Assembly (NCBI GenBank): GCA_033558025.1 | Contig: JAUCEF010000009.1 | Location: 3,162,001 to 3,226,000 of the forward strand | Length of the DNA stretch: 64,000 bases | Direction: 5' to 3' | Source: Phytophthora sp. 'mugwort' | Lineage: Eukaryota > Oomycota > Peronosporomycetes > Peronosporales > Peronosporaceae | Shown: positions 22,497 through 33,340 of the stretch, in pieces | Numbering within the stretch: the stretch's first letter is position 1 | How the letters are laid out: every line of letters begins with the position of its first letter | The notes under the pieces: model-generated | Databases searched by the model: none | Told to the model about the DNA's origin: nothing | The model's input: only the letters and a program-made list of their open reading frames with translations | Translations under genes and position numbers: made by a program

Positions 22497-23508
22497 TTAC
22501 TGCAAGGTGACACGTAGCACGGCTACACTCGTGTTACCTTCGTGTAAACCGTTACACCATCTGCAGAGATGAGCCCGAGTTGACGTCCACATATTCTCCA
22601 GCACAGAAATCAATGCCGCCTCATCGTCTACAACTACCACCGTTGGCGGTCGCGGCAACACTCTGCTTAGCTTTTGAAGATCCCTAGTGTAGCTGGGCTC
22701 TTGTTCATCACTAATGAAACATAAACCTGCCGTGAAATGGTTGCAAGTTCCTGCGACGCCGACAACATGACGCAAAGGCATCTTGTGCTTGTTGGTACTG
22801 TTGGTGCAGTTTATTAGAGCACATCGGGGTAGCGGCATATCAACTGATGACTGGAGTTAGGCAAAAAGAACAACGATACGACACGATTCGAATCATCTCG
22901 GAAGCGGTCCGATATCACAGGTTCATGTTTTAGCTTGTCATCCAGTGCCTCAATAGGAGTAGCCCATTTGACAATTATTTTCGGTACTTTGCGATGACGT
23001 TGTCGACATTCTTGTATACGACCCAAGCGTATCTGTCGCGCAGCTCGGTCCGTATAGCGCTCGGCTCGGTGCCAAAGTTACACAGCAGAACAATATGCGA
23101 TGCAACGTTGTGCTTCTGCATAAAGAAGCGCCGTGCGGACGGTATGGCCGAAATCTCCTTCCCCGACAAGAAATGATGTCCCGAATGCGATTCATAGCAG
23201 GTTGTTACAGACCACAAATTATCACCGACATTCGCTAGCTTTATACTGTAGTGAAGCCTGTCTTCTTCGTCCGTAGAGCCCTTCTACCCTCGTGTGGTGT
23301 CCACCCTTCCGCTTTGTGATTTCTCTTGGCCCCCCCCCTGTGAGCAGATCAGTGAAACCGTGTAAGGCGTCGAGCGGTCTACAACTACCGCAAAACCGCT
23401 CTGCACTGCGTATTCCTTGAGCTGTTGTTTAGCCTCCTCTAACGTTGCTGCTAATACATCAGGCCGGGGCTTGCTGGGGAACCAATCTGCCGGAGAAAGG
23501 TTGTCCAT
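22497..23508 (-). pseudogene. MULE transposase with FAR1-like N-terminus, truncated and frameshifted
   Basis: Reading from 23508 (MDNLSPADWFPSK), a FAR1/WRKY-like DNA-binding segment (ATLEEAKQQLKEYAVQSGFA) is broken by a C9-type run near 23330. It continues in another frame with WSVTTCYESHSGHHF (H-x-H zinc ligand region) and YAWVVYKNVDNVIAKY. The catalytic domain remnant at 22497-22838 has CTNSTNKHKMPLRHVVGVAGT (first catalytic region; the expected D-x-T is altered to N-C-T) and PTVVVVDDEAALISVLEN (second Asp retained), ending near LCRWCN. The C-terminal half is absent. The order and motifs are those of MULE transposases; the copy is non-functional. Confidence 0.65.
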
Positions 23509-24985
23509 ATTGTGCGTGGTGAAGGCAGAGTGTGCTAGACTCGCTTCAACACACACCAAAAATAACAAGAATAGGTAATTACGAGGACAAGCTGGTAAAT
23601 AGTGTGCCGTTGACTTTTTCTGGAGTGCCCTTAGGGACTCCCATAAAAAATCCGTGATCTGCATAAGAGACTTGAAGGTATTGTGAGTTCTACTCAAAAT
23701 TGCCGTGCGCGGTTCTTTGAATCAATCGCGCGACAAATCGACCAATCTGTGTAAAAGACTTGGTTATGCTATTTAAAGTATTAATGATGTACAATACCTC
23801 ACAAAGGCCTCCAACGCTGCAGAAGTTCTCAGCATGCCCGACGAAGGTGATCGTCGGGCATCAAGAAGAAGCCCCAACAACATGCTCGAGCTTCCAACAC
23901 CACTAACACTCTCTCCGACCACCTTGGTCCTGGTGCTTGCCGCAACGTCGGACACGTTCTTGGTTCTGTAGTTGTCAACGGCTATACCACTCGGTGGGGT
24001 CGTAGCTGGTGCCGCGCAGGCTACGCTTGGCGGCGGAGACTCTTGCCCGCGGCGACGACGACCCTCGCGGCGGCGACCTTGGTCTTCTTGAACCCTTGGT
24101 CCGCTGCTACTGCTCCCGGCGGTGATGCCTCAGTCTTGCTTTTCAGTACCAACATAATTTCGTCCAATCACAGCCTATAGTCGATTTGTCCGCGGTTCGG
24201 CCAATACCGTATTCTCCCTGTTAGAAGCGTCACCAATGTACGATGTACACGTACTTAGCAAAATATGTACGATAATACAAAGTACTCATTCAGTCAATAG
24301 TCAAATAGGGAGACCAAATGGTCGTGTGCACGCGTCGTTTTTTTTCAGAGTCGGCTGCGACGACAGCGCTGCTCTTTGGAATTTATCTACACTGGAAAAT
24401 TAGCTAGCGGTTCGTATAATCTCAGGTCTGTATCGCTGATTCGTAGCCTTCCCATGTCTTGCGCCTTCCTACCAATGTGTCCAGGCCACTAATTTGTCGG
24501 CTCTGACGCGCGGAAACCAAAACTAATAATGGAGAAATATGATTGGATAAAATAAAGTGACGCTTGTAACAGGGGGAATACGTAGATCAAAAGTGGTAGT
24601 AAATCTACACCTAATTCACAATAATACGGCATCTAACAAATTACACAAATTTCGTTATAAAGTTATGAAGGTTATAGATTGTTGTCACATCTTTATTGAA
24701 GCAGATTTACTGTACTCTATTTTCCCAAACTCACCACTACTCTCTTCACAAGAAGCCCCGTTCTTTACCAGAAGTCCCATGCTGGGCATATGTCGCGCCT
24801 TCACACGCCCCCATTTGACTTGCGTAACAATAACAGAAGCCCCACCAGGAGTTCACGGCTGCTGGACTTGGCCGATTATAGTGTCATGAAGGTTACACAC
24901 CGTCAATCGGCAATACTAACTCAAAGTATATGTATATATATATACATATATATGCTGACGCTTCTGGTTTATCTCTCTACTTCAG
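23509..24985. other. Intergenic, no gene recognised
   Basis: Mostly AT-rich text with no supported gene. 24927-24950 is an alternating TA/TG perfect palindrome. A short plus-strand frame near 23836-23965 (MPDEGDRRASRRSPN...) is too short to support. Confidence 0.45.
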
Positions 24986-25430
24986 GGAGACATCGAACAG
25001 GCGATCAGGCACTCCTTGGCATCGTTCGGGGTGGTCAAGCACCTCCTGACGCCTACACAGACTGTCATGAAGGCCAGCACGTACGCGGTCATGTGCGAGT
25101 GCTTGGACCGGTGCGAGGCGGCGCTGCCGTACTACCAGACGGCGATGGAGAATCTCAAGGCCACGACCCCATCAGCGCGCGCGGTGTTCTCCGCATGAAG
25201 CTCATGGACAACATGGTGCAGTGCCACCACAAAATGTATGTCGCTGTCTATAATCTAAGAGCCTCGCTTGCAGCTACGAAGTGACCTTTGTTAAATATGC
25301 GCAGCTGATAACGTCGATGGAGCAAGACAGCGAGGCTGCAGACATGCGTGAACGTTTTATCCAGCTTCTGCGCGATTCCCCATCGTTGTGGGTCTATAAG
25401 GCCATGGTAGTGACCATTTCGACAACTCGC
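24986..25430 (+). pseudogene. Broken third copy of the mitochondrial TPR gene
   Basis: After a TTCAG acceptor the frame reads GDIEQAIRHSLASFGVV, closely matching GDIEQSMRGQEKAYDLL in the intact gene 1 kb downstream and GDPKQALKHCLHAYDVI in the copy at 35.5 kb. It then carries a TPR-like pair of helices (CECLDRCEAALPYYQTAMENLK). A one-base shift in the run AGCGCGCGCGG (25168-25178) moves the frame to GVLRMKLMDNMVQCHHK. A GT-AG intron (about 25235-25273) joins this to IYEVTFVKYAQLITSMEQD. No upstream exon, presequence or membrane helix was found. Either a truncated pseudogene or a gene with one frameshift. Confidence 0.6.
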
Positions 25431-25600
25431 TAGTACTTACCGTGCGAGAGGAATATTGTACGACATGTTGGCAAGCAGTAACATGTACCATGGTATACAT
25501 GTATATAATAGTAATGCTATCCGTACCGGTACAGTATCGACACTGGTGTTGAGGAAAAAACGTGCAATACTTGAGCTCAACCCTCTGTAACGTGAACAGG

Positions 25601-26748
25601 ATGCTAGGGAGGCTGGCAGTGAGACGCAGACTTGTGCTTCCCCGCCCCCTGCTGCAGCGAGTCCCGGCATTGACAGCACCTAGCGCGGTGACGGCTACTC
25701 CGATCCGGGTATTGTCCAATATTGCTCGCGACGGCAGGTCTGATGGGTTTTACGTGAGCAAGAAAGCCGTCAAGATGACGTTAGTGCTCGGTGCGGCGCT
25801 CACGGGCGGATTCTTGTATCTGGTAAAGCGACGTGGAGACTGCTGGTCTTTTGTTGTTGTGTGTGGTTTGTTTAGGGGGTGGCTGACGGTTCTGCATTGC
25901 GAGGTGTGTGAAGGAGCGCGAAGATGCCGACCGGAAAGAGATCAGATCCATGCTGGAGCGCAGTCAGTTGAGCCTGGAGAACGGGGACATTGAGCAATCC
26001 ATGAGAGGACAGGAAAAGGCCTACGACCTCCTCAAGAAAAAGTTCTCGGAGGGTACATTAATGTCTTTAGTTGAATTGTTGTGGCAAGTTAAGATCATCT
26101 GATGTGGTTGTGATTGTGACTCGATACCAGACAGGGGCGTGATTGCTATGGCCATGGCGATTGGTGCTTCGTACGAGAAGACGGAGAAGTTTGCGCAAGC
26201 AATACCCTTCTACCGTGAGGCTCTCGAGAATCTCCCTCTCGAGACGCGCATTGTTCAACGTGAGGACCTACGTGTGCTGATACTGGATCGACTTGGACAA
26301 TGCTACAAGCAAACGTAAATCGCTTCTGCTACTAAATTGTGCTCATTGTCGACCTCATGACTAATATAACGATGTTTGTATGAGCAGCGGAGATCCGGAG
26401 GCTGCGGAGATGAACTTTAAACAGGCTATTTTGGCCTACGATCAGCTGAAAGGCAAACTCTCGCTCTCGCCGGAATCCGACAACGAACCGAGTGTCCTCG
26501 CTAAGTTTGACGAAGATATTCTCAACGTGTTTCTCCACTACGCTGTGCTTCTGACAGCACTGCAACGTCCAGACGATGCTGCTCGCGCTCGTCAGCGCTT
26601 AACTACAGTCGCACGTGGCTCCCCACAACTGCGCGGTCAGGTAGCCAAGATCAACCGTCAAGTCGACGACTATATTGCGTTGGAAAAGATTCGAGAAGAG
26701 CGAAAGTTGATGGAGGCGAAAAGCCACGAAGAAAGCGACTTCGTTTAA
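25601..26748 (+). CDS. TPR-repeat protein, probably mitochondrial inner-membrane anchored (TPR-1)
   Basis: Four exons with GT-AG junctions that keep frame: 25601-25822, 25914-26052, 26131-26314, 26388-26748, giving 301 aa. The N-terminus is an arginine-rich, acid-free presequence (MLGRLAVRRRLVLPRPLLQR), followed by one hydrophobic helix (MTLVLGAALTGGFLYL, about residues 59-74). The C-terminal two thirds is helical with TPR signatures: LENGDIEQSMRGQEKAYDLL, YEKTEKFAQAIPFYREALEN and LGQCYKQTGDPEAAEMNFKQAI. The layout (presequence, single TM, TPR) resembles TTC19-like mitochondrial proteins, but I do not claim orthology. A paralogue with matching exon phases lies at 34823-35997. It converges on the START/FYVE-like gene, stops 130 bp apart. 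The exon 1/2 junction is the least certain. Confidence 0.75.
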
Positions 26749-26878
26749 GGCAAGAAAGCATGAAATGGACATGAAGGAGCCGATAATCAAGTCGTCCAAT
26801 ACATTCGAGAATAGTTTAACAACAAGACTTCCAAAAATTTACTACGAATTCACGGACACTATCTTGATTCCGACAGCG

Positions 26879-28042
26879 CTAACGCGATGCCAGCAGGTCG
26901 GAGCTGGACGACGAGTGACTAGTAACAGACCGGACGATGCCGTCCCTGCGCATATTCTCCTGAATCTGAACGGCGGCGATATCCATGGCGCTTGACGTCG
27001 ATGCGGCTGCCAGACACGCCGAGCAGAAGGAAATCTTCTTCTCCGACAGCGCCAAGTCCGCCGTCACGATGCTTATTTTCTTCTTGATCTTACAGCCACT
27101 GCACACCACACGGAAGCAGCACTTGCAGGTGCTTGCACTCTTGCCGAGCTTCCACCCGGTCGAGACCTTTGAACAAGTAACACATGACGTACCGGGGTTG
27201 GGTGCACCTTGTAGCCGTGCTTCGGCATGAGCCTTCTCCATCTTCCAAGTCAATTTACGCATCTGACCGCAATGCACGTAGCGTAACGGTGACAGGAACG
27301 CCTCTGTCATCACGGGCACCGCCAACATACGGATCATATCACCAGCAGGATCCATAAGACCAGTCTTGCACACATCCAGGACGTTTGGTCCGACCTGGCG
27401 GAAGAACCCACAGATGGACAGGTCGCCACGCACACGGTCCGACAGCTTTGGGATCTGCGGGAAGTCGATCGAGTGCAGGAAATGGTACCCCGCACGCTCG
27501 CCGTTGCCCATTCGGGCAAATCCTGTGCACTCGAGGTAGACGTAGTCGCGGTTCTGGACGACGCCCGTGCGGCGTAACGGGATATCCATCTCCATCCACT
27601 TGACCACGACGGACGTGAACGGTTCGTCCTCTGTGGGGCTCACGATAGTGGAGAGCACAGCGGCCCCGTCAAAGTCATGGACGTACGAGGCCTTGATGCG
27701 CATGTCCTCGAGCGTGGGGTTGACGACGCCGTACATCATATCGTCCAGTTTGCCCTCGACGCGACCAACCGAGAGAATGGCCGGTAGCTTTGATGAGCTC
27801 GTGTTGCTCATCGCGTCATCCCCCACGTAATCCGGGCGCTCGGTGTAAACTTTCATGCGTTCGCGCTCTTTCGAGAGTTTCCATCGGCTCGGGTCGACCC
27901 TGCGGCCACCTTTGAAAAAGGGATTGTCACGCTCGAAGTTGGCCTCGATAATGGTGCGTCCCAGTTCGAGGAGCTGGTTCTTCTCGCCGTCCGTTAGGGC
28001 GAGCGCCGGGAACGGGTTAATAGTGAATCGCTCTTTGCCCAT
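26879..28042 (-). CDS. START-domain protein with divergent FYVE-like zinc module, copy 1
   Basis: Intronless, 387 aa from the ATG at 28040-28042. Residues ~1-60 are helical and charged (MGKERFTINPFP...). A START-like lipid-binding region spans about 85-275 (VGRVEGKLDDMMYGVVNPT, VVVKWMEMDIPLRRTG, YVYLECTGFARM, VRGDLSICGFFRQVG). A cysteine-rich module spans 287-343 with CVTC, CKCC, CSGC and CSAC pairs, the 4+4 spacing of a FYVE finger. The R-R/K-HHCR patch that binds PI3P is absent: the equivalent reads STCKCCFRVVCSGC. The tail is Ser-rich (SVTSHSSSSSDLL). Such START+FYVE-like proteins form large families in oomycetes; the ligand is unknown. A near-identical copy is at 32159-33340. Confidence 0.8.
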   Translation of the reverse strand: MGKERFTINPFPALALTDGEKNQLLELGRTIIEANFERDNPFFKGGRRVDPSRWKLSKERERMKVYTERPDYVGDDAMSNTSSSKLPAILSVGRVEGKLDDMMYGVVNPTLEDMRIKASYVHDFDGAAVLSTIVSPTEDEPFTSVVVKWMEMDIPLRRTGVVQNRDYVYLECTGFARMGNGERAGYHFLHSIDFPQIPKLSDRVRGDLSICGFFRQVGPNVLDVCKTGLMDPAGDMIRMLAVPVMTEAFLSPLRYVHCGQMRKLTWKMEKAHAEARLQGAPNPGTSCVTCSKVSTGWKLGKSASTCKCCFRVVCSGCKIKKKISIVTADLALSEKKISFCSACLAAASTSSAMDIAAVQIQENMRRDGIVRSVTSHSSSSSDLLASR

Positions 28043-29201
28043 TGCCAGCTAGTTTAGTACTAAGTGGACAATCTGATCGCTGCTCCACCAGTGGATTCGG
28101 TCGCGTTGCGGTGTGACTTCCGACGGAAGAAACGGAATGACCCAGCGCACCAATCTCGGTCTGCACAAGTGAGCGGCGACAGGGGCTGGAGCCGCGAACT
28201 GCTGACCGCATCATGGCATCAAACGCACGATTTGCTCTCCCGAGCCCAGAAAACATAAGAGGGAGGCACCTTAAATCAATGTTGTAGCGAGGTGACCCCA
28301 GGTGCTGTCACTGCCGCCGCGGCTCCAGCAAACAGGTGGTCGAGGTGACTATCCCTTGACGTCGTTATGCCGCAAACTATCGTGTTTTTGCCGCGCGCAA
28401 GCATTTGCCAGCACAATCGATGCGCGGACAGCAGATCCTCCCGCTGGATCACTGACTGTGCTTCTAAGCGCCATTAAGACAGCGCTGCCATGCTGCGGAG
28501 CGGCAACTGGTACAGTAACTGTAGCTCATTGGAGGCACCATTATGGCTGAAAACTGAAGGACAAAGTTCCATCCATCCCATCGCTCGTCGACTTGTCGAG
28601 CAGAGCTCGTGATCACTTAACAGTTTGGTGTGCAAGGTTTGACGCCTCTGCATTGAGCTGGGGCGGTGAAACGCAACGTGTTCGGGTTCCGACAAAACTA
28701 CAACCGAGACGTCAGGCCGGTCAGAACCGGAGCGGCATCGCGGCGCTGCAAGCACGGGTGACTGAGCCGTACACCACAAATTGTCCAGAGCCTTGAAGCG
28801 TGGACATCGCTCTTCGGACGATTCGACATTCATGAAGGTGATAGCAAAGTCGTGGATACGCACAAGATGCGGGCCTCGGCCACTGACAGTCTGGCAGTGT
28901 CGTCAACATAGCGGAATAAGAACAACATAAGCTTTAGATGCGCATCAATCGCGGTTGACGTCGACCCCAAAGCTTCCCGTTTTCTTGCAGATTGCAGATG
29001 AGAGCTCGGTTCCGTTAACATACGTTACCCTTGACACGCCAGCCTCAGAGAATTCCAAGGGGCACAAAAGGGCAGTAGAGGGTTAACCATACATAACTGG
29101 GTCGATGGATGCAAATACAACTCACAATTCGTGATGTTGTTCATGATTGAAGACGACAGGATTAATAATTCTGACGTCTACTGCTGGTACAGTCGACTTC
29201 G
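28043..29201. other. Intergenic, no gene recognised
   Basis: Short frames on both strands lack recognisable domains. It separates the divergent 5' flank of START copy 1 from the 3' end of the DUF4360 gene. Confidence 0.45.
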
Positions 29202-29965
29202 TTAGCACTTTCGAGTCGTGAGGTAGTAGTGGAATCCAGCCTGCACCGTGCTGTCCACCGAGTCGATCATAATTTGCGTGTCGTCCTTCCCACCCGCTTG
29301 TTTCACCGCCGTAATTGCGCTATTGACTCGGAAATTGGTCGAAGCTCCGCACGGTGTCCACACCACAGCACTGACACCAACTTCATGTGAGATGAAGAGA
29401 TCCTTATCCGTGCCCGGATAGTACTTCTCGGACGCGATGGGGCCACGTTGGCCAGCGAAATAGTACTCGGCGTTGAACTGTCCGTATGAACCGCTCTGGT
29501 TGGGTACGAACGCGTTGCCGCGGTAGTCCACGCGAAAGATGCCAATAGAAACGCCCTGGAACGGATACAGTCGACACCATTAGTGCAGCAACGCAGTGGA
29601 TAAGCCATTATTCTAGTAGAATCGACGCCACTTACGCTCTGGACGTCGACAGGCACTGCCAAGTTGCACGATTTGCGGTCGCGCGTCACATCGGTGCCAG
29701 ACGTACGCGCCGCCAACTGCGAGAAGAGCACGGAGACTGCCTGACCATCCGTGGAGGGAACTACCGTGACTGTGTCGACAGGACAGCCAGAGCCGAAGAA
29801 GGTGGGCTTCCCAAACCTGAATGCAGGATCAGTCGACAAGGCAGTGAAAGGAACTTCGATGGTATCATCAGGCGTCGATGTATTGCCTGAAGCAGAGTTC
29901 GGCAGTTTTGCTGCAACGGAGGCGATGAGGAGGCACAGCGCTGGGAGAAGAGCAACATAATACAT
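29202..29965 (-). CDS. Secreted DUF4360-family protein
   Basis: Two exons, 29636-29965 and 29202-29555, joined across an 80-bp GT-AG intron (29556-29635) in phase 0, giving 227 aa. A signal peptide is clear: MYYVALLPALCLLIASVAAK, cleavage predicted after the AxA near residue 19. The mature part has the DUF4360 pattern: FGSGCPVDTVTVVPSTDGQA, then DRKSCNLAVPVDVQSGVSIG, VDYRGNAFVPNQ, YYFAGQRGP, and WTPCGASTNFRVNSAI. Four cysteines (in GSGC, KSCN, PCG and the C-terminal RKC) could form disulphides. Function of the family is not established; known members are secreted proteins of fungi, bacteria and oomycetes. A possible initiator element lies just upstream. Confidence 0.8.
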
Positions 29966-30000
29966 TATTGGCGTCTTGAATCGTGCTTGACCGAGAGTAA

Positions 30001-30014
30001 TTTAAAAAATGAGC
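30001..30014 (-). promoter_or_regulatory. Oomycete-type initiator element upstream of the DUF4360 gene
   Basis: On the minus strand this reads GCTCATTTTTTAAA, fitting the oomycete core promoter (GCTCATTYYNCAWTTT, Inr plus flanking region) with mismatches at the CA. It ends 36 bp upstream of the start codon, a usual distance. Confidence 0.5.
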
Positions 30015-30245
30015 TCGGGGTGAGGCTTCAAGTGTTTTACGGCGTTTGTCCATCGTTTTCATCAGACGATGAGGGCTTAGACGCGCGACTCCATCCACTT
30101 TCGACGTTATCAGATTCCAGTGGCCTAAACACGGTCAGACAAGCTTGTCATCTCCCAATAAATACGCCGGCAAGCTCGACGGAAGTTGTTGACCCAACCA
30201 AGTCGGATCTACCAGGAATCAAGTCGGGTCGCACTTGCCAGAGAC

Positions 30246-31625
30246 TTACTCATTCACGCTATCAGCCTTATATTCCTCTTTACCAGTCGGTTGTGGTCGA
30301 AAACTCACGACGCTTTTGTTTACCTTGGTTGTAAAAAAGTCAGCGGGACACGAGCTCTCGAAGCTCAAGCGCTGGTTCGTGACTGGATGCGTGAACGACA
30401 GCTTCGCAGCGTGCAAACAAAGACGCGAGGCGCGATGATACACCAAGTCTGGAGAATACAGTGAGTCGCCCAGGATTGGATATCCGAGGTACTGCATGTG
30501 CAGTCGTAGCTGGTGAGTTTTGCCAGTGACCGGCTTGAGTTCTACAAGCGTAGATTTCCACTCTTCCCCCGTTTCATCTCCATCAGCGTCAATTGTCCGA
30601 GATTGAACGGAATATTCAGTGACCGACCAAAGCGAGCTCGATGGATCAACACTGCGGTCCGAAACAGCACGCTGGATAAGCGGCTGGGTCGGGTGCTTCT
30701 CCATTGGGACTCGTACGCGGCTCGGCGACTCAGATTCCTCTTCTTGATTGTCCATCCATCCATGTACACGTGCCACATATGTCTTTTTAACTGAGCGATC
30801 TCGAAATTGTGCATTTAGACTCTGTGCTGCCGATTTGGTCAGCGCGACGACAAGCAAACCTGACGTCTCCTGGTCCAGACGATGCACCATCCGCGCTTCC
30901 GGATACACACTCACAATGCAGCGATGAATTGACACCGGTGCATCCGGATCCGTGCCGTCGACACTAAGCACATTAGCGGGTTTGTCCACCACAATAACTG
31001 CATCGTCTCGAAAGAGGATTCTCAGTGGCAGTTGAGCGTCTAGGGCCTTGTCAGCTTCGTCACCGCTACTTGAGACGGCGAGTTCTCGGATCTGTACCAA
31101 AATTCGATCGGTTTTCGCGCCTAGTGTAATATCCTCCTCCCCAGGCAACCACACACGATATATATGGCGATAGGATCGTCGACTTAGCTCTAGATTAAGA
31201 GCTTCGACACACAATTCCGCCAGCTTTTGTGGAGTGTCGACGATCAAAGTCTCGGAACTTTTGGACGCAGATTTCGAGCGCACGGTGACGACCCCAGCCT
31301 TTCTGCAGCTGAAAAATAGTCGCAGCGCCATGTCCGAGCTGCGAGCGCTTCCAGTGGGCCGCACTCTGGGCATTCGCTTGAGTTTGTCCAGCCCGAGATT
31401 GCGAATTCGCTCCGAGACGGCGATTTCCGAACTTTCAGGCGATTCAAACGCGTCCGCTGGCAACTGAAGCGTCCTCAATGCTGCCATGACGAGACTATGC
31501 ATCTCTCGGGCCGCCTCGGTGGGCTCGCCGTCCGGGACGAGAGCGTCGCGCTTACGCTTAGTGCCCATATCCACAATGGCTGCTAAAAGCGAAGTGAGCT
31601 CTTCCCGACCAATCGTACAGTACAT
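30246..31625 (-). CDS. RluA-family pseudouridine synthase
   Basis: Intronless, 459 aa; ATG at 31623-31625 (an alternative Met 20 precedes a KRKRD basic patch). The RluA catalytic domain starts near residue 200: LRILFRDDAVIVVDKPANVLS, then the signature MVHRLDQETSGLLVVA with the catalytic Asp at about residue 251. KKTYVARVHGW, STLVELKPVTGKTHQLRLHM and YPILGDSLY follow, all core motifs. These enzymes isomerise specific uridines to pseudouridine in tRNA, rRNA or mRNA. The N-terminal ~200 residues contain an S4-like hint (MALRLFFSCRKAGVVTV) but are not clearly assignable. Substrate and cell compartment cannot be told. The C-terminus is short and polar, with no membrane segment. Confidence 0.85.
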   Translation of the reverse strand: MYCTIGREELTSLLAAIVDMGTKRKRDALVPDGEPTEAAREMHSLVMAALRTLQLPADAFESPESSEIAVSERIRNLGLDKLKRMPRVRPTGSARSSDMALRLFFSCRKAGVVTVRSKSASKSSETLIVDTPQKLAELCVEALNLELSRRSYRHIYRVWLPGEEDITLGAKTDRILVQIRELAVSSSGDEADKALDAQLPLRILFRDDAVIVVDKPANVLSVDGTDPDAPVSIHRCIVSVYPEARMVHRLDQETSGLLVVALTKSAAQSLNAQFRDRSVKKTYVARVHGWMDNQEEESESPSRVRVPMEKHPTQPLIQRAVSDRSVDPSSSLWSVTEYSVQSRTIDADGDETGEEWKSTLVELKPVTGKTHQLRLHMQYLGYPILGDSLYSPDLVYHRASRLCLHAAKLSFTHPVTNQRLSFESSCPADFFTTKVNKSVVSFRPQPTGKEEYKADSVNE

Positions 31626-32158
31626 GTAGTTCTTTCATAACTTACGTAAGAGAAATTACATCTGGCAGGCGCTAGCTAGCCAGGTGTATGATGATAGCGA
31701 CGGAGCGATTAGGCACAGCAAAGACCGCAGACTGTTGACACAATTTGGGAAAAACGGATGTCACGGGCTTCAAGCCCAGTACTGCTCGCAAGTTTCGTGG
31801 TCCTGGGTTTAACACCGAAATGGATAGCGGCTTGCCAATGCGAGTTGGTTTTAGATTTCGGTGTAGAAATGGACAGCAGCCCTGTCACAGTCATTCTCCA
31901 AGTTTCGGCATTGTCGACCAGAAGACCGAACAAGGACTTGTTACGGCTGCAAGAGCCGAACAATCGAAATGGCCAGCGTCATGCTGTTCGGACACTGGCG
32001 ACGCTGCATCATGGTGATCGTTTGTACACTTCTGTGCACATAGTGAACGCTCTCTCGTCTGTCACGAGCGACGCAAGAGGAATCCGTTAATGATACACAG
32101 CCACAACTCGTAATTAATTATTCACACTTGTCCTACTTGCTATCTTGATGACACTCAA
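31626..32158. other. Intergenic, no gene recognised
   Basis: Spacer between the pseudouridine synthase start and the START copy 2 stop. Several overlapping short frames on both strands, none with a recognisable domain. Confidence 0.4.
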
Positions 32159-33340
32159 CTACATGGACATCTGGGACATCTGGGTCATGTCCGAACTTGA
32201 CGACGAATGACTCGTGACCGAGCGGATGATGCCGCTCTTGCGTCCGTTCTCCATGATCTGGTACGATGCGATCTCCGCTGCGCTCGAGAGCGACGCGTCT
32301 GCGAGACATGCTGTGCAAAAGTTGATCTTGCGCTCCGATAGCGTCAAGTCCGCTGTCACGAGGCTAATTTTCTTCTTGATCTTGCACCCGCTGCACAGAA
32401 CATGGAAGCAGCACTTGCACGTCGTCGCGCTCTTGCCCAGCGTCCAGCCAGTCGATGGTCTGCTGCAGGTCACGCAGGCAGAGCCCGGATTCGGAGCACC
32501 TTGCAACCTTGCTTCGGCATGGGCCTTCTCCATCTTCCAAGTCAATTTACGCATCTGACCGCAATGCACGTAGCGCAGAGGAGACAAGAACGCCTCTGTC
32601 ATCACGGGCACTGCCAACATGCGGATCATGTCGCCAGCAGGGTCCATGAGACCAGTCTTGCATACGTCGATAACATTGGGTCCGACCTGGCGGAAAAAGC
32701 CGCAGATCGAGAGATCGCCACGAACACGATTCGAAAGCTTGGGAATCTGCGGAAAGTCGATCGAGTGTAGGAAATGGTAACCCGCGCGATCACCGTTTGC
32801 CATACGCACAAAGCCTGTACACTCGAGGTAGACGTAGTCGCGGTTCTGAACGACGCCCGTGCGGCGTAGCGGGATATCCATCTCCATCCACTTGACCACG
32901 ACCGAGTTGAAGGGCTCGTCCACGCTCGGCTCCACGATTGTTGAGAGCACGGCGGCACCGTCAAAGTCGTGCACGTACGAGGCCTTGATGCGCATGTCCT
33001 CGAGCGTCGGGTTGACAACGCCGTACATCATGTCGTCCAGCTTGCCCTCAACGCGGCCAACCGAGAGAATGGCTGGCAGCTTGGACGAGGAGTGCATCGT
33101 GTTGCTCATAGCGTCCGCGCCCTTGTACTCAGGGCGCTCAGTATGTACAAGCATACGCTCGCGCTCCTTGGCGAGCTTCCAGCGGCGGTGGTCGACCTTG
33201 CGGCCGCTCTTGAAGAAAGCATCATCGCGCTCGAAGTTGGCTTCGATGATGGTGCGGCCGAGCTCCAGGAGCTGGTTCTTTTCAACATCCGAGAGCTGCA
33301 GCGGCGGGAACGGGTTGATAGTGAAGCGTTCTTTGCCCAT
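32159..33340 (-). CDS. START-domain protein with divergent FYVE-like zinc module, copy 2
   Basis: Intronless, 393 aa from the ATG at 33338-33340. The frame is open upstream for another 113 codons, but those are low-complexity and differ from copy 1, whose start aligns exactly here (MGKERFTINPFP). Long identical blocks with copy 1 include the START core LPAILSVGRVEGKLDDMMYG and the C-terminal QMRKLTWKMEKAHAEARLQG. The zinc module keeps CVTC, CKCC, CSGC and CTAC and likewise lacks the basic HHCR patch. The tail differs: SSSSDMTQMSQMSM. A TPR gene lies 1.5 kb upstream on the same strand, mirroring the TPR next to copy 1. Presumed lipid-transfer or membrane-binding role by family. Confidence 0.8.
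   Translation of the reverse strand: MGKERFTINPFPPLQLSDVEKNQLLELGRTIIEANFERDDAFFKSGRKVDHRRWKLAKERERMLVHTERPEYKGADAMSNTMHSSSKLPAILSVGRVEGKLDDMMYGVVNPTLEDMRIKASYVHDFDGAAVLSTIVEPSVDEPFNSVVVKWMEMDIPLRRTGVVQNRDYVYLECTGFVRMANGDRAGYHFLHSIDFPQIPKLSNRVRGDLSICGFFRQVGPNVIDVCKTGLMDPAGDMIRMLAVPVMTEAFLSPLRYVHCGQMRKLTWKMEKAHAEARLQGAPNPGSACVTCSRPSTGWTLGKSATTCKCCFHVLCSGCKIKKKISLVTADLTLSERKINFCTACLADASLSSAAEIASYQIMENGRKSGIIRSVTSHSSSSSDMTQMSQMSM

Noticed and set aside
24927..24950. TATATG...CATATA palindrome as a possible regulatory site
   Set aside because: Alternating purine-pyrimidine microsatellite; palindromy is automatic.
27567..28052. Plus-strand frames opposite START copy 1, and the similar set at 32859-33571
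   Set aside because: Shadow frames; the minus-strand proteins carry conserved domains and the two copies match each other there.
28474..28863. 129-codon minus-strand frame as a gene
   Set aside because: No domain, no signal peptide, atypical composition, and competing frames on the other strand.
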